NCBI RefSeq assembly: GCF_003610915.1
Contig: NZ_NSDJ01000001.1
Coordinates: 682,001 to 746,000, forward strand
Source: Rahnella variigena
Lineage (GTDB): Bacteria; Pseudomonadota; Gammaproteobacteria; Enterobacterales; Enterobacteriaceae
Direction of reading: 5' to 3'
Length of the DNA stretch: 64,000 nucleotides
The stretch's first letter is position 1; the number at the start of each line of letters is the position of its first letter. The position numbers were made by a program, and so were the translations under genes. Shown in pieces: positions 50,862 to 64,000 of this stretch. Below the pieces are notes generated by a model, which had not been told where the DNA came from, did no database searches, and saw only the letters and a list, made by a program, of their open reading frames with translations.

Positions 50862-52232
50862 TTATTTTTTCTTCACCGGTTTCTGCCAGTCAGGTTTATG
50901 CACCTGCGGTACACGACTTAGCAGCAGACCGTTTTCTGGCACATCGCGCGTCACTGTCGTACCCGCAGCGATAGTCACGTTATTACCCACGGTGACTGGC
51001 GCGACCAGCTGTGTGTCAGACCCGACGAAGACATCATTACCGATGACAGTTTTATGCTTGTTCACGCCGTCGTAGTTACAGGTGATGGTGCCCGCACCGA
51101 TATTCACGTTGTCGCCAATCTCGGCATCGCCAAGATAGGAAAGATGACCGGCTTTCGAGCCTTTACCCAGACGCGTCTTTTTAATTTCGACAAAATTACC
51201 TACATGCGCGCCTTCAGCCAGTTCAGCGCCGGGGCGCAGACGGGCAAACGGTCCGACAGTACAACCGCTTTCCAGCACCGCATCTTCGAACACGCTGTAC
51301 GGGCTGACTTCACAGTCATCACCTATCACGCAGTTCTTCAGCACGCAGCCTGTACCAATTTTGACGCGATCGCCCAGTTTTACCTGGCCTTCAATGATAA
51401 CGTTAGTGTCGATCACCACATCAATACCGTGCGCCAGTTCACCGCGCAGATCAAACCGCGCCGGATCCATCAACATCACACCTTCCAGCAACAGACGCTC
51501 AGCCTGTTCGCTCTGATATACGCGCTCGAGACGGGAAAGTTGCAGGCGGTTATTTACGCCGTCCACTTCGCTGTTTCGCGCCGGATGCACGGTGGCGATC
51601 AGATGCCCTTCAGCATGCGCCATCGCAATAATATCGGTGATGTAGTATTCACCCTGCGCGTTATTGTTGTTCAGCTGACCGAGCCAGCGTTTGAATGACG
51701 CGCCGTTAGCCACCAGAATACCGGTGTTAATTTCCTGAATTTTCAGCTGTTCTTCGCTGGCATCTTTCTGCTCAATGATGCCGGTAACAATACCGTTCTC
51801 ACGAACAATGCGGCCATAACCGGTCGGGTCATCCAGCACAACGGTCAGTAAACCAATGCCGCCATCAGGCTTGGCTTTGAGTAATTTGTTCAGGGTCTCG
51901 ACGGAAATCAGCGGAACATCGCCGTACAGCATCAGCACATCTTCATCATCGGCAAAGAACGGCGCCGCCTGCTGCATTGCATGACCTGTGCCCAGTTGCT
52001 CTGCCTGCAATACCCAATTCAGATCACTGCCTGCCAGATTTTTCTTCAGTAAATCGCCGCCGTGGCCATAGACCAGATGCACGTTCCGGGCACCCACTTG
52101 CGTGGCCGCATCAATGACGTGCTGAACCATTGGCTTGCCGGCCAAAGGATGAAGAACTTTCGGAAGGTTGGAGTACATGCGTGTCCCCTTGCCCGCGGCA
52201 AGGATCACCACACTCAGTGCGCTGTTCGACAT
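50862..52232 (-). CDS. glmU: Bifunctional GlmU (GlcN-1-P acetyltransferase / GlcNAc-1-P uridyltransferase)
   Basis: 456 residues. The N-terminal Rossmann-like uridyltransferase has [25 protein letters not shown]; the C-terminal left-handed beta-helix acetyltransferase has hexapeptide repeats ([21 protein letters not shown]). It makes UDP-GlcNAc for peptidoglycan and lipopolysaccharide. It precedes glmS as in Escherichia, where the two are co-transcribed and cut by RNase E. Confidence 0.97.
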   Translation of the reverse strand: MSNSALSVVILAAGKGTRMYSNLPKVLHPLAGKPMVQHVIDAATQVGARNVHLVYGHGGDLLKKNLAGSDLNWVLQAEQLGTGHAMQQAAPFFADDEDVLMLYGDVPLISVETLNKLLKAKPDGGIGLLTVVLDDPTGYGRIVRENGIVTGIIEQKDASEEQLKIQEINTGILVANGASFKRWLGQLNNNNAQGEYYITDIIAMAHAEGHLIATVHPARNSEVDGVNNRLQLSRLERVYQSEQAERLLLEGVMLMDPARFDLRGELAHGIDVVIDTNVIIEGQVKLGDRVKIGTGCVLKNCVIGDDCEVSPYSVFEDAVLESGCTVGPFARLRPGAELAEGAHVGNFVEIKKTRLGKGSKAGHLSYLGDAEIGDNVNIGAGTITCNYDGVNKHKTVIGNDVFVGSDTQLVAPVTVGNNVTIAAGTTVTRDVPENGLLLSRVPQVHKPDWQKPVKKK

Positions 52233-52461
52233 AGGTAACCTGACAAATCCAATTTGAGTGACAAAAGTAACCCGTTCAGTGCGCGGATTACTACATATTT
52301 CGCTTCAAAAACCGCCCGCAGACCGCAGTCTGCAAGGGTTGTATGCTGCATAGACTACACCAAAAAAACTGAGGGTAAAGTGTCGATTAATCACGCAAGT
52401 ATTCCACTAAAAGCGAAAATTTGCGTTGGGAAAAACACTGAAAATGTACTTTTTTAAAGGC

Positions 52462-52490
52462 AAAAAAAAAGCGACCCGAAGGTCGCTTTT
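52462..52490 (-). terminator. Rho-independent terminator of the atp operon
   Basis: AAAGCGACC-TTCG-GGTCGCTTT with the stable UUCG loop, followed on the - strand by a run of T. It is 14 bases after the atpC stop. Confidence 0.93.
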
Positions 52491-52503
52491 CTAACTTATG
52501 TCG

Positions 52504-52926
52504 TTACATCGCTTTTCTGGTCAGTTCGATAACGCGAAGTTTCGCGATCGCCTTAGCCAGTTCCGCTGACGCCTGAGCGTAATCAACGTCGCCGTGAGAA
52601 CCACTAATGTGTTCTTCCGCTTTGCGCTTAGCTTCAAGCGCGCGCGCTTCGTCGAGGTCTTGCCCACGGATTGCAGTATCAGCCAACACGGTCGTTGCAT
52701 TCGGCTGCACCTCAAGAATGCCACCAGAAAGATAGATATACTCTTCTTCACCGTGTTCTTTAACAATGCGCACCATGCCAGGCTTGATGGCGGTGAGCAG
52801 CGGAGCATGCCCGGGGAAAATCCCCAGCTCGCCTTCGCTACCCGTCACCTGGATTTTTTGTACCATGCCTTCAAACATACGTTTTTCAGCACTAACAACG
52901 TCCAGATGGTAAGCTTTTTCAGCCAT
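52504..52926 (-). CDS. atpC: ATP synthase epsilon subunit
   Basis: 140 residues. N-terminal beta-barrel ([45 protein letters not shown]) and C-terminal helical hairpin ([18 protein letters not shown]). It is part of the F1 rotor and inhibits hydrolysis. The start MAEKAYHLD at 52926 is chosen; five upstream codons are not conserved. Last gene of the atp operon. Confidence 0.97.
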   Translation of the reverse strand: MAEKAYHLDVVSAEKRMFEGMVQKIQVTGSEGELGIFPGHAPLLTAIKPGMVRIVKEHGEEEYIYLSGGILEVQPNATTVLADTAIRGQDLDEARALEAKRKAEEHISGSHGDVDYAQASAELAKAIAKLRVIELTRKAM

Positions 52927-52953
52927 GTCATCCTCTCTCACAACAAGCTAGCG

Positions 52954-54363
<1,410 letters not shown>

Positions 54364-54368
54364 CTAGC

Positions 54369-55232
54369 TTAAACCGCGGAGGCTCCCCCGACGATCTCGG
54401 TGAGTTCCTGAGTGATGCTGGCCTGACGAGCTTTGTTGTATACCAACTGCAGCTCTTTGATCAGGCTGCCGCCGTTATCGGTTGCGGCTTTCATCGCTAC
54501 CATTCGCGCGGCCTGTTCGCTGGCCAGGTTTTCTACGACGCCCTGATAAACCTGAGATTCCACGTAGCGACGCAGGAGGGTGTCCAGCAAGGCTTTAGGG
54601 TCCGGCTCATACAGGTAATCCCAGGACTTCTTCGCCAGTTCGCCATCTTCTGCCGGTGGCAGTGGTAACAGCTGAACGATGCGGGGTTCCTGAGACATGG
54701 TATTGATAAATTTATTGCTGACAACGCATAACTTGTCTAAGCGACCTTCGTCGAAAGCCTGCAACATCACTTTTACGGGTCCGATCAGTTCTGACAGAGA
54801 AGGGTTATCCCCCATGCCAGTCACCTGAGCAACAACGTTGCCCCCCACGGAGCCGAAGAAAGAGGCTGCTTTGGAACCGATCAGTGCGAGATCAACTTCA
54901 ACACCTTTTTCGGACCAGCCTTTCATCTCTGACAGCAGCTTTTTGAACAGGTTAATGTTCAGACCACCACAAAGACCACGGTCGGTAGACACCACCAGAT
55001 ACCCGACGCGCTTAATTTCACGCTCATCCAGGTACGGGTGCTTGTATTCCAGATTACCAAGCGCGAGGTGACCAATCACTTCACGGATGGTTTCTGCATA
55101 AGGACGGCTGGCCGCCATGCGATCCTGCGTTTTACGCATTTTGGAGGCGGCGACCATTTCCATCGCTTTAGTGATCTTTTGCGTGTTTTGCACGCTGCTG
55201 ATCTTACTACGTATCTCTTTTCCGCCGGCCAT
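54369..55232 (-). CDS. atpG: ATP synthase gamma subunit
   Basis: 287 residues. The two coiled-coil ends ([31 protein letters not shown] and [27 protein letters not shown]) form the rotor shaft through F1. [12 protein letters not shown] is conserved. It lies between atpA and atpD. Confidence 0.98.
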   Translation of the reverse strand: MAGGKEIRSKISSVQNTQKITKAMEMVAASKMRKTQDRMAASRPYAETIREVIGHLALGNLEYKHPYLDEREIKRVGYLVVSTDRGLCGGLNINLFKKLLSEMKGWSEKGVEVDLALIGSKAASFFGSVGGNVVAQVTGMGDNPSLSELIGPVKVMLQAFDEGRLDKLCVVSNKFINTMSQEPRIVQLLPLPPAEDGELAKKSWDYLYEPDPKALLDTLLRRYVESQVYQGVVENLASEQAARMVAMKAATDNGGSLIKELQLVYNKARQASITQELTEIVGGASAV

Positions 55233-55294
55233 CTCTGCTTCTCCTCAAGACCAAACGGCCTGCCGGGTTTTAATACCAGCAGGACCGTTTAGTG

Positions 55295-56836
55295 TTACCA
55301 GGACTGGGTTGCTTTGAAGGTATCGAGGATATTTTTGAATTTACCCTCGATCTCATCGTTATACGCACCAGTTTGGTTGATTTGCTGCAGAAGCTCGCCG
55401 TGCTCACGGTCGGCATAAGCCAACAGTGCCGCTTCGAAGCTACCGACTTTAGACAATTCAACGTCTTCCAGATAACCACGTTCTGCTGCGAAGATGATCA
55501 GAGACTGCGCGACGATTGACATCGGAGCGTATTGTTTCTGCTTCAGCAGCTCGGTCACTTTCTGACCATGGTTCAGCTGTTTACGCGTTGCTTCGTCCAG
55601 ATCTGAGGCGAACTGCGAGAACGCAGCCAGCTCACGATACTGTGCCAGAGCAGTACGAATACCACCGGACAGTTTCTTCATGATCTTAGTCTGAGCAGCA
55701 CCACCAACACGGGATACCGAAATACCCGGGTTAACCGCAGGACGAATACCGGCGTTGAACAGGTTTGATTCCAGGAAGATCTGACCATCTGTAATCGAGA
55801 TTACGTTGGTCGGAACGAACGCGGAAACGTCACCTGCTTGCGTTTCGATAATTGGAAGCGCAGTCAGGGAACCGGTTTTGCCTTTCACTTCACCCTTGGT
55901 GAATGCTTCAACATACTCGGCGTTAACACGCGCAGCACGTTCCAGCAGACGGGAGTGGAGATAGAAAACGTCGCCTGGGTAAGCTTCACGACCTGGTGGA
56001 CGACGAAGCAGCAGGGAAATCTGACGGTAAGCAACAGCCTGTTTAGACAGGTCATCATAAACGATCAGTGCGTCTTCACCGCGGTCACGGAAGTATTCAC
56101 CCATTGCGCAACCGGAGTACGGTGCCAGGTATTGCAGTGCAGCAGATTCTGATGCAGTTGCAACAACAACGATGGTGTTTGCCAGTGCGCCGTGCTCTTC
56201 CAGTTTACGAACCACGTTAGAAATGGTGGACGCTTTCTGGCCGATAGCCACATAGATACATTTGATGCCGGAATCACGCTGGTTGATGATCGCATCGATC
56301 GCCAGAGCTGTTTTACCGGTTTGACGGTCGCCGATGACCAGTTCACGCTGACCACGACCAATTGGGATCATGGCATCAACGGACTTATAACCTGTTTGCA
56401 CAGGTTCATCTACGGACTGACGTTCGATAACGCCAGGTGCGATCGCTTCAACAGCTGAGAAGCCGTCATGCTCTACCGGACCTTTACCGTCAATAGGTGC
56501 ACCCAGGGTGTTAACAACGCGACCTAACAGGCCACGGCCAACAGGAACTTCCAGGATACGACCCGTACATTTTACTTTCATACCTTCGGCGAGGTCAGCG
56601 TAAGGGCCCATTACAACAGCACCTACAGAGTCGCGCTCCAGGTTCAGGGCGATAGCGTAGCGGTTACCCGGCAGCGCAATCATTTCGCCTTGCATGACAT
56701 CGGCTAAGCCGTGCACGCGGATGATCCCGTCACTGACGGAAACGATAGTACCTTCATTGTGAGCTTCGCTCACCACATTGAACTGAGCAATGCGCTGCTT
56801 GATCAGTTCGCTGATTTCGGTGGAATTCAGTTGCAT
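55295..56836 (-). CDS. atpA: ATP synthase alpha subunit
   Basis: 513 residues, the Escherichia length. Walker A GDRQTGKT, the ELIKQRI start ([19 protein letters not shown]) and the arginine-finger region [19 protein letters not shown]. Alpha alternates with beta in the F1 ring and binds nucleotide non-catalytically. Confidence 0.98.
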   Translation of the reverse strand: MQLNSTEISELIKQRIAQFNVVSEAHNEGTIVSVSDGIIRVHGLADVMQGEMIALPGNRYAIALNLERDSVGAVVMGPYADLAEGMKVKCTGRILEVPVGRGLLGRVVNTLGAPIDGKGPVEHDGFSAVEAIAPGVIERQSVDEPVQTGYKSVDAMIPIGRGQRELVIGDRQTGKTALAIDAIINQRDSGIKCIYVAIGQKASTISNVVRKLEEHGALANTIVVVATASESAALQYLAPYSGCAMGEYFRDRGEDALIVYDDLSKQAVAYRQISLLLRRPPGREAYPGDVFYLHSRLLERAARVNAEYVEAFTKGEVKGKTGSLTALPIIETQAGDVSAFVPTNVISITDGQIFLESNLFNAGIRPAVNPGISVSRVGGAAQTKIMKKLSGGIRTALAQYRELAAFSQFASDLDEATRKQLNHGQKVTELLKQKQYAPMSIVAQSLIIFAAERGYLEDVELSKVGSFEAALLAYADREHGELLQQINQTGAYNDEIEGKFKNILDTFKATQSW

Positions 56837-56848
56837 GCTCCAGTCCCC

Positions 56849-57382
56849 TTAAGACTGCAAGACGTCTGCCAGGCGTTCAAGACGACTGCGAACGCTGCCA
56901 TCAATCACCATATCACCTGCACGGATTACGACACCGGCAAGAACAGACTTGTCAATTTTGCAATTCAGCTTAACTTTGCGAGACAGACGTTTTTCCATCG
57001 CAGCAGCAATTTTTGCCTGCTGTTCTTCCGTAAGCGGATTTGCTGAAGTAACTTCAACTTCAGCAACAGCCTCGAGAGAGGCGCGCAGTTCGATAAACTG
57101 CTCCAGCACTTGCGGAAGAACGCGTAAACGTCCATTTTCAGCCATTACCTTAATCAGGTTTTGGCCTGCGTCGTCGAGTTCGTCACCACATACGGCAATA
57201 AACGTTTTAGACAAAGTTTCAGGCGCGCTAGCACCGGAAAGCAGTTCTTCAATTTGTTCATTGCGCGTGACTTCAGCCGTGAACGCTAGCATGGATTGCC
57301 AGCGATCTAAGCTTTGGTGCTCAACGGCAAAGTCAAAAGCTGCTTTGGCGTAGGGGCGAGCTACAGTTACAAATTCAGACAT
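56849..57382 (-). CDS. atpH: ATP synthase delta subunit
   Basis: 177 residues. The helical N-terminal domain ([19 protein letters not shown]) and C-terminal [11 protein letters not shown] belong to the OSCP/delta family, which joins the top of F1 to the b stalk. Gaps to atpF and atpA are 14 and 12 bases. Confidence 0.97.
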   Translation of the reverse strand: MSEFVTVARPYAKAAFDFAVEHQSLDRWQSMLAFTAEVTRNEQIEELLSGASAPETLSKTFIAVCGDELDDAGQNLIKVMAENGRLRVLPQVLEQFIELRASLEAVAEVEVTSANPLTEEQQAKIAAAMEKRLSRKVKLNCKIDKSVLAGVVIRAGDMVIDGSVRSRLERLADVLQS

Positions 57383-57396
57383 CAGCCCCTCCCTCC

Positions 57397-57867
57397 TTAC
57401 AGTTCAGCGACCAGTTTATCAACGATGTCGCTGTTAGCAGCTTCATCCACGGAACGTTCGATGATCTTCTCGGCGCCAGCAATGGCCAAAATTCCGACTT
57501 GCTTACGCAACTCTTCACGGGCGCGTTGGCGTTCGGCGTCGATCTCTGCCTTGGCTTGCGTCACGATCTTGTTACGTTCCTGCTCGGCTTCAGCTTTTGC
57601 TTCGTCGACGATTTGAGCTTTACGCTTGTTCGCCTGATCGATGATTACCTGAGCTTCTGCTTTGGCTTTCTTCAGTTGGTCGGTCGCATCGGCTTGCGCT
57701 AAGTCCAGCTCTTTTTTGGCACGTTCTGCGGAAGATAAACCTTCAGAAATTTCTTTCTGACGTTTTTCGATGGCAGCCATAATTGGCGGCCATACGTACT
57801 TCATGCAGAACCAGACAAACAGGACGAACGCGATAGCCTGGCCGAGGATTGTTGCGTTAAGATTCAC
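57397..57867 (-). CDS. atpF: ATP synthase b subunit
   Basis: 156 residues. One N-terminal membrane helix ([24 protein letters not shown]) is followed by a long Ala/Lys/Glu-rich coiled coil. Two copies make the peripheral stalk. [10 protein letters not shown] is the conserved start. Confidence 0.98.
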   Translation of the reverse strand: MNLNATILGQAIAFVLFVWFCMKYVWPPIMAAIEKRQKEISEGLSSAERAKKELDLAQADATDQLKKAKAEAQVIIDQANKRKAQIVDEAKAEAEQERNKIVTQAKAEIDAERQRAREELRKQVGILAIAGAEKIIERSVDEAANSDIVDKLVAEL

Positions 57868-57885
57868 AGCACAATGCCTCTTTCA

Positions 57886-58190
<305 letters not shown>

Positions 58191-58221
58191 TCAGTTAAAA
58201 CGCAGTAGTGTTGAAAGAAAA

Positions 58222-59019
<798 letters not shown>

Positions 59020-59026
59020 TTAGTAG

Positions 59027-59425
59027 TTAAGTACGGTAACTGTTAATGACGGCCGGTGCCAAAATCTGGGTCATCAACACCGATAAATAGGCCAACCCCA
59101 ACGGAGCAAATGCCGCCTTAAACAGGCCAAGTGCGATAACCATTAAGATCACCGTAACCAGCACCTTCAGCGCTTCTCCGATAGCAAAGGACCAGGCAAC
59201 CCGTCCAGAGACCGTTGTTTGCGCCTGGTGGCGCCATGCAAACAGCATGAACAGTACATTTGGCACCCAGGCGGCCAAACCACCCATAAGAGCCGATGTG
59301 GTCCATTCCAGGCTTTTAAGACCAAATACTGCACTGAGCAGAACAAAGGTCAATAACTGCAGTATCAACAGCTTTCTGGCAACCTTCACACTATTTGTAC
59401 TGTGTAAAATACCGGATACAGACAT
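59027..59425 (-). CDS. atpI: ATP synthase accessory protein AtpI
   Basis: 132 residues with four membrane helices and the conserved VPNVLFMLFAWRHQAQT and LAPAVINS. AtpI is not a subunit of the finished enzyme; it is thought to help c-ring assembly or Mg2+ supply. It is the first gene of the operon, 22 bases before atpB. Confidence 0.95.
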   Translation of the reverse strand: MSVSGILHSTNSVKVARKLLILQLLTFVLLSAVFGLKSLEWTTSALMGGLAAWVPNVLFMLFAWRHQAQTTVSGRVAWSFAIGEALKVLVTVILMVIALGLFKAAFAPLGLAYLSVLMTQILAPAVINSYRT

Positions 59426-60074
59426 GACGTTTGTTCTCTCCGTATCAAGTACCTAGCTGGAGGTAGACTGAATGCCGTATATCACTGCCTTTACTGTTTT
59501 GAGTCAAGCAGCAAAAACCGAGCAAATTATACGGGGCACAGGGACGAATTCAATGGATAAGTAGCGAAAAGGTGAACAATTATTTAAATTTTCCCCTTCA
59601 CGACTATTTTGACAACCAAACTATAGCTGAATTTGCCCTTTTTGGTTTGATACGGTTATTTCATCACCCGACAAAGAAGCGTGCACTGGATCACATAATT
59701 AACGCAGGACACTTTATATACCCTGCACTGTTTGAATGTCTTTAGCTAATCAGGCCTTTTAAAACCTTTATAAATCAATTTGTTAATAAAACACTGCTCG
59801 TTAAACAAACTTATTTAAAAATAACCACGATTTATTGACACAACAACCCAACAAATAACAACATTTTCATTACAAGTTGAATATCCGCAGGGTGACGGAC
59901 GTTCAATTTCACAAGTGACTATTACAGTCCGGATTAAAATAAAAACATCTCTTAAATGCTATCAGTGTGTAAAAAAGCGGTGATAGAGACTTTGCCACCG
60001 CTATATAATTAGCCTGCTCATTTTAACTGTGTAAACACAGCCATTTTTTAAATATTATTTGATAAAACGCAACT
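59426..60074. other. AT-rich gap between rsmG and atpI with the atp promoter region
   Basis: This 649-base gap is strongly AT-rich with no convincing reading frame. It must carry the main promoter of the atp operon on the - strand. An exact promoter could not be picked by eye. Long A/T runs around 59740-59870 would suit binding by H-NS- or Fis-like proteins, but this is conjecture. Confidence 0.5.
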
Positions 60075-60695
60075 TTAGTTTGAGAGAAGAATGACGAGAT
60101 GTCGTTCCCCGTCAAGTTCTGGTACCTGCAGTTTTATGACAGATTCCAAAGTGATACCTTCCGGTAATGCGGCCAGTTCATCATCAGGGCTGACTCCTTT
60201 TAAGGCGTAAAACCGCCCCTGCCCTTTTTGCGGCAGATGATGGCACCAGGAAAGCATATCCTGAAGAGATGCAAAAGCACGGCTAATTACCCCATCAAAC
60301 GGCGGCTCTGGCTCAAACTCTTCCACACGGCTTTGTACCGGTTCGATATTTTTCAGCCCGAGCTCATGCTGAACCTGACGCAGGAAGCGTACACGTTTAC
60401 CCAGGCTGTCCAGCAGCGTGAAGTGTGAATCAGGGCGAACAATGGCCAGAGGAACGCCTGGCAAACCAGGACCGGTGCCGACATCAATGAAACGACTGCC
60501 TTGCAGGTGTTCATTCACCACGATGCTGTCCATGATATGACGCACCAGCATTTGCATCGGGTCACGAACAGACGTCAGGTTATAGGCCTTGTTCCACTTA
60601 TGCAGCAGTTCAACATAGCCAATCAGTTGCTGTTTTTGCTGATCGGGTAACGCTATTCCTGCCGCAGCAAGCAGCGAGTCCAGTTTCTTTTGCAC
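60075..60695 (-). CDS. rsmG: 16S rRNA (guanine527-N7)-methyltransferase
   Basis: 206 residues. The S-adenosylmethionine site is [26 protein letters not shown] and [11 protein letters not shown] are family blocks. It methylates G527 of 16S rRNA; loss gives low-level streptomycin resistance in other bacteria. It follows mnmG, as usual (formerly gidB after gidA). Confidence 0.97.
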   Translation of the reverse strand: MQKKLDSLLAAAGIALPDQQKQQLIGYVELLHKWNKAYNLTSVRDPMQMLVRHIMDSIVVNEHLQGSRFIDVGTGPGLPGVPLAIVRPDSHFTLLDSLGKRVRFLRQVQHELGLKNIEPVQSRVEEFEPEPPFDGVISRAFASLQDMLSWCHHLPQKGQGRFYALKGVSPDDELAALPEGITLESVIKLQVPELDGERHLVILLSN

Positions 60696-60781
60696 AGTGA
60701 ATCCTCAGAAAGAGTCGATATTCCGGGAACAGCCCGGTAGAGAAATGATAAAACACTCAGAAAGATGGGAAAAGTAAGAAC

Positions 60782-60811
60782 TGACCGCCGCTTTGGCTAC
60801 AAAGGGCGGTC
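60782..60811. other. Intercistronic hairpin between mnmG and rsmG
   Basis: TGACCGCCGCTTTG and CAAAGGGCGGTCA form an imperfect stem in the 129-base spacer. Without a clear U-run it is more likely an mRNA stabiliser than a terminator. Confidence 0.45.
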
Positions 60812-60824
60812 ATTGAGATGTGAT

Positions 60825-62714
60825 TTATGCGCTACGGCGCAGTAAGCCTTGTTTTTTAAGCCAGATCAGCAAGATCGAGATAGCTGCAGGCGTAATACCC
60901 GAGATCCGCGATGCCTGACCAATGGAGGTCGGCTTGTGATCATTAAGCTTGGCGATCACTTCATTGGAAAGACCATTCACCTGCCGGTAATCAAGATCAA
61001 CCGGCAGCACGGTGTTTTCATTGCGCTGCTGTTTTTCGATCTCTTCCTGCTGACGGGCAATATAGCCTTCATATTTGATCTGAATTTCTACCTGTTCTGC
61101 CGCCTGTACATCCGGAACGGAAGGTGCGAACGGGGAAAGACTTGTGATCAGCTCATAGGTCATTTCAGGACGACGCAGTAACTCTTCCGCACTGGCTTCT
61201 TTAGAAAGCGGAGCAGAAAGATGCGCGTTAATTTCTTCAACCTGTGCATGATGCGGGTTCACCCAGATGCCACGCAGGCGCTGACGTTCCTGTTCGATCA
61301 TTTCCAGTTTTTCGTTGAAGCGCGCCCAGCGAGCATCATCAACCAGACCTAACTCACGGCCTTTTTCAGTCAGACGTAAATCGGCATTATCTTCGCGCAG
61401 CATCAGGCGGTACTCAGCACGTGAGGTAAACATGCGGTACGGTTCTTTGGTGCCCAGCGTACACAGGTCATCAACCAGCACACCGAGATAAGCCTGGTCG
61501 CGACGCGGTGCCCAGCCTTCCTGCTCAGTGGCACAACGGGCAGCGTTCATGCCAGCCAGCAAGCCCTGCGCAGCGGCTTCTTCATAACCAGTGGTGCCGT
61601 TGATCTGTCCGGCAAAGAACAGACCGGCGATAAATTTGCTTTCCAGCGTCGGTTTCAAATCACGCGGATCGAAGAAATCGTATTCAATCGCATAACCCGG
61701 ACGAACGATGACGGCATTTTCCATCCCCTGCATAGACCGGACGATCTGCATCTGCACATCGAATGGCAGGCTGGTGGAAATACCGTTTGGATAAACTTCA
61801 TTGCTGGTCAGGCCTTCCGGTTCAAGGAAGATCTGATGAGAATTGCGATCGGCAAAACGCATGACTTTATCTTCGATCGACGGACAGTAACGCGGGCCGA
61901 TCCCTTCGATGATCCCGGCATACATCGGGCTGCGATCCAGGTTATTGCGGATCACATCATGGGTTTTTTCGTTGGTATAGGTCATGTAACACGGGATCTG
62001 GCGCGGATGCTGCGACACGTTGCCCATAAATGAGAATACCGGTGCCGGATTATCACCGTGTTGTTGTGCCAGCACGCTGAAATCAATGGTGCGGGCATCG
62101 ATACGCGGAGGTGTACCGGTTTTAAGACGGTTAACGCGTAAAGGTAATTCACGCAGGCGCTGGGACAAGGAGATCGCAGGAGGATCTCCGGCACGACCAC
62201 CGCTGTAGTTCTCCAGACCGATGTGGATCTTCCCATCCAGAAAGGTTCCCACCGTCAGAACAACCGATTTGGCGCGGAATTTCAGCCCCATTTTGGTCAC
62301 AGCACCCACGACACGATCGTTTTCGACGATCAGGTCTTCAACCGGTTGCTGGAAGATCATCAGGTTTGGCTGGTTTTCCAGTGCGGTGCGTACTGCATGG
62401 CGATACAGAACTCGGTCAGCCTGAGCACGTGTCGCCCTGACAGCAGGGCCTTTGCTGGCGTTTAGTATCCTAAACTGAATGCCCGCATGATCGATAGCCG
62501 TGGCCATCAGTCCGCCCAGTGCGTCCACTTCTTTTACCAGATGTCCTTTCCCGATCCCGCCAATTGCAGGGTTACACGACATCTGTCCCAGCGTGTCGAT
62601 ATTGTGGGTTAATAATAAGGTCTGACGTCCCATGCGTGCAGAAGCCATGGCGGCTTCGGTACCTGCATGACCACCACCTATGATGATGACGTCAAATTGA
62701 TCCGGATAAAACAT
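60825..62714 (-). CDS. mnmG: tRNA uridine-5-carboxymethylaminomethyl synthase MnmG
   Basis: 629 residues. The FAD loop [17 protein letters not shown] near 13-29, the family motif [21 protein letters not shown] with its conserved Cys just before (MSCNPAIGG), and [16 protein letters not shown]. With MnmE it modifies wobble U34. It lies next to oriC, and its transcription away from oriC is known to influence initiation in Escherichia. Confidence 0.98.
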   Translation of the reverse strand: MFYPDQFDVIIIGGGHAGTEAAMASARMGRQTLLLTHNIDTLGQMSCNPAIGGIGKGHLVKEVDALGGLMATAIDHAGIQFRILNASKGPAVRATRAQADRVLYRHAVRTALENQPNLMIFQQPVEDLIVENDRVVGAVTKMGLKFRAKSVVLTVGTFLDGKIHIGLENYSGGRAGDPPAISLSQRLRELPLRVNRLKTGTPPRIDARTIDFSVLAQQHGDNPAPVFSFMGNVSQHPRQIPCYMTYTNEKTHDVIRNNLDRSPMYAGIIEGIGPRYCPSIEDKVMRFADRNSHQIFLEPEGLTSNEVYPNGISTSLPFDVQMQIVRSMQGMENAVIVRPGYAIEYDFFDPRDLKPTLESKFIAGLFFAGQINGTTGYEEAAAQGLLAGMNAARCATEQEGWAPRRDQAYLGVLVDDLCTLGTKEPYRMFTSRAEYRLMLREDNADLRLTEKGRELGLVDDARWARFNEKLEMIEQERQRLRGIWVNPHHAQVEEINAHLSAPLSKEASAEELLRRPEMTYELITSLSPFAPSVPDVQAAEQVEIQIKYEGYIARQQEEIEKQQRNENTVLPVDLDYRQVNGLSNEVIAKLNDHKPTSIGQASRISGITPAAISILLIWLKKQGLLRRSA

Positions 62715-62825
62715 GCGACTGCACCTCGGCGTTCAAGCGAACTTTCTTTGTATGGCGTTGGGAGGAGGGATTCTACTCAAGTTTTGAGCTTCCACAAGTC
62801 CCCGGGGATCTTCACTAATTAAAAG

Positions 62826-63072
62826 AAGATCTTTTTTATTTAAAGATCTCTTATTAATACTTCTATTAAGATCGCGATCCTCTGTGCATAAGTCATTTTT
62901 GTTTATGAAGATCAGTATGCTAAGAAGGATCGAATGCTGTGAATGACCGGTGATCCTGGACAGTATAAGCTGGGATCAGAAGTGAGAGTTATGCACAGCA
63001 TGAAAAGCGTACAGGAGTTGTTAGAGGGATAACTACGGGTTTTACCCTGCTTTTAAGCATAGTTATCCACAT
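62826..63072. other. oriC: Origin of chromosome replication oriC
   Basis: The gap between mnmG and mioC aligns with Escherichia oriC. AT-rich 13-mer repeats start at GATCTTTTTTATT (62828) and GATCTCTTATTAA (62845). Four DnaA boxes follow: R1-like TGTGCATAA (62883-62891), R2-like TTATGCACA (62989-62997), a degenerate R3-like GAGGGATAA (63024-63032) and R4 TTATCCACA (63063-63071). The conserved core GTGAATGACCGGTGATCCTG and TATAAGCTGGGATCAGAA, and about ten GATC sites for Dam/SeqA, complete it. The unwinding region borders mnmG. DnaA binds here and opens the DNA. Confidence 0.96.
63063..63071 (+). promoter_or_regulatory. oriC DnaA box R4
   Basis: TTATCCACA, exact high-affinity box at the mioC-side edge of oriC. 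It is the only one of the four main boxes with the perfect consensus. Confidence 0.88.
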
Positions 63073-63093
63073 CTGATCGCCTGAAATTTACAC

Positions 63094-63537
63094 TTATTTG
63101 ATCAAATTAATCCAGTTGATCACCCAAACCTCGGCCGGATCCTCAGGAATTTCGTGTTGAGTCACGTCGATCTCTAGACGATCACCGATCCGTTTTGCCC
63201 CTAATGACGTCAGTTTTTGATCCAACGTACCGATCGCGCCACAGAAGGTGTCATATTCACTGCTGCCCAGGCCTAATGCGCCAAAGCGTACTTTAGACAG
63301 ATCGGGTTGCTGATCTTCCAGCTGCTCCAAAAAAGGTTGCAGGTTATCAGGTAACTCGCCCGCGCCGTGTGTCGAGCACACAACCAGCCAGATCCCTTCC
63401 TGCGGAACTTCATAGAGCTCGGGGCCATGGAACATCTGAGTGGAAAAACCGGCTTCTTCCAGTTTCTCAGCCACGTGTTCTGCTACATATTCGGCACTGC
63501 CAAGCGTACTGCCACTGATCAGGGTAATGTCAGACAT
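63094..63537 (-). CDS. mioC: Flavodoxin-like protein MioC
   Basis: 147 residues, equal to Escherichia MioC. The FMN phosphate loop ISGSTLGSAEYVAEH and STHGAGELPDNL mark a short-chain flavodoxin. It supports biotin synthase as an electron carrier in vitro. Transcription runs into oriC. A DnaA box in its promoter (63596-63604) suggests repression by DnaA around initiation. Confidence 0.96.
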   Translation of the reverse strand: MSDITLISGSTLGSAEYVAEHVAEKLEEAGFSTQMFHGPELYEVPQEGIWLVVCSTHGAGELPDNLQPFLEQLEDQQPDLSKVRFGALGLGSSEYDTFCGAIGTLDQKLTSLGAKRIGDRLEIDVTQHEIPEDPAEVWVINWINLIK

Positions 63538-63595
63538 GGTGCTCTCACCCGGGAAAAGGAGGCTATTGTACGCTGTGAATGAGCTGGGATCTACC

Positions 63596-63604
63596 TGTGG
63601 ATAA
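63596..63604 (-). promoter_or_regulatory. DnaA box in the mioC promoter
   Basis: TGTGGATAA in the 88-base gap between asnC and mioC. A box at the same place in Escherichia lets DnaA repress mioC. Confidence 0.75.
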
Positions 63605-63625
63605 TAGGGGTATAGAAATCAGTGC

Positions 63626-64000
63626 TCAGGGCTGGATGGTACGTGTGATGGGGTTCTGCAGGGAGATCAGCGTCTCGGTTGACTGGATCTCGTCAATTGT
63701 CTGGATCTTGTTGATAAGTACATGCTGGAGGGAATCAATCGAGCGGCACATGATCTTAATGAAAATGCTGTAATGCCCGGTGGTGTAATAGGCTTCGACC
63801 ACTTCTTCTATACTCTCGAGCTTTTTCAGCGCTGACGGATAATCCTTGGCGCTTTTTAAAATGATGCCAATAAAGCAGCACACGTCATAACCCAGTTGCT
63901 TGGGATTAACGGTAATATGCGCGCCGGTAATGATGCCTGCCTGCTTCATTTTCTCTACGCGGACGTGGATAGTTCCCGGGCTGACCGTGAACACTTTTGC
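63626..64000 (-). CDS. asnC: Asparagine-responsive regulator AsnC, 5' end cut by window edge
   Basis: The last 124 residues, open to the right edge; about 28 N-terminal residues are missing. The end of the helix-turn-helix (VSPGTIHVRVEKMKQAGIITGAHI) and the RAM ligand domain (YYTTGHYSIFIKIMCRSI) are nearly identical to Escherichia AsnC. It activates asnA when asparagine is low and represses itself. Position beside mioC is as in Escherichia. Confidence 0.96.
   Translation of the reverse strand, partial: AKVFTVSPGTIHVRVEKMKQAGIITGAHITVNPKQLGYDVCCFIGIILKSAKDYPSALKKLESIEEVVEAYYTTGHYSIFIKIMCRSIDSLQHVLINKIQTIDEIQSTETLISLQNPITRTIQP

Noticed and set aside
52254..52457. 67-codon + strand frame between glmU and the atp terminator
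   Set aside because: No ribosome site or family similarity; the region is the glmU upstream spacer.

Overview
The window is a chromosomal replication-origin region from a member of the Enterobacterales. Gene content and order (mioC, oriC, mnmG, rsmG, atpIBEFHAGDC, glmUS, pstSCAB-phoU; and gyrB, recF, dnaN, dnaA, rpmH, rnpA, yidD, yidC, mnmE; plus ibpAB, yidQ, yidR, yidA, yieE, yieF, adeP, yieH) match the Escherichia oriC neighbourhood. Several features (raf and 2-ketogluconate loci, rluF between glmS and pstS, the style of the dispersed repeats) fit Yersiniaceae such as Rahnella, Serratia or Yersinia relatives better than Escherichia. The genus is an inference.

Layout. 1-8.9 kb: carbon-source loci on the + strand, namely a raffinose-type locus (rafR partial, rafA, rafB) with a RafR-like operator, then a PtxS-regulated 2-ketogluconate locus (ptxS, kguE, kguT, ghrB/tkrA) with a PtxS-like operator and no kinase gene. 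8.9-12.6 kb: avtA flanked by two AT-rich orphan genes, an unknown 403-residue protein and a small protein with the Cys/His/Asp motifs of YopT-type (C58) cysteine proteases. 12.7-16.6 kb: ibpA and ibpB, each with its own ROSE RNA thermometer, then yidQ, yidR and yidA. 16.7-27.5 kb: the dnaA replication block. 27.5-32.8 kb: a short-chain dehydrogenase with its divergent LysR regulator, a chemoreceptor with a FliA-like promoter, yieE and yieF. 32.8-34.3 kb: an IS150-like element inserted in the loop of the yieF/adeP terminator. 34.3-36.5 kb: adeP and yieH.

36.5-41.1 kb: an accessory cassette with a 1,000-residue VasX/MIX-type type VI secretion effector candidate followed by two tandem copies of a putative membrane immunity gene. 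The copies are nearly identical except for a swapped transmembrane hairpin. 41.1-42.8 kb: a 3-dehydroshikimate dehydratase and its divergent TetR regulator. 42.8-64 kb: the pst-phoU operon with Pho boxes and a palindromic repeat, rluF, glmS, glmU, the complete ATP synthase operon, rsmG, mnmG, oriC, mioC and the start-less end of asnC, all on the - strand.

The housekeeping part joins initiation (dnaA, oriC), the sliding clamp, gyrase, membrane insertion (yidC), tRNA modification (mnmE/mnmG), energy and phosphate metabolism. The best candidates for undescribed biology are the effector/duplicated-immunity cassette and the two effector-like genes on either side of avtA. No CRISPR array, tRNA or rRNA gene was seen.
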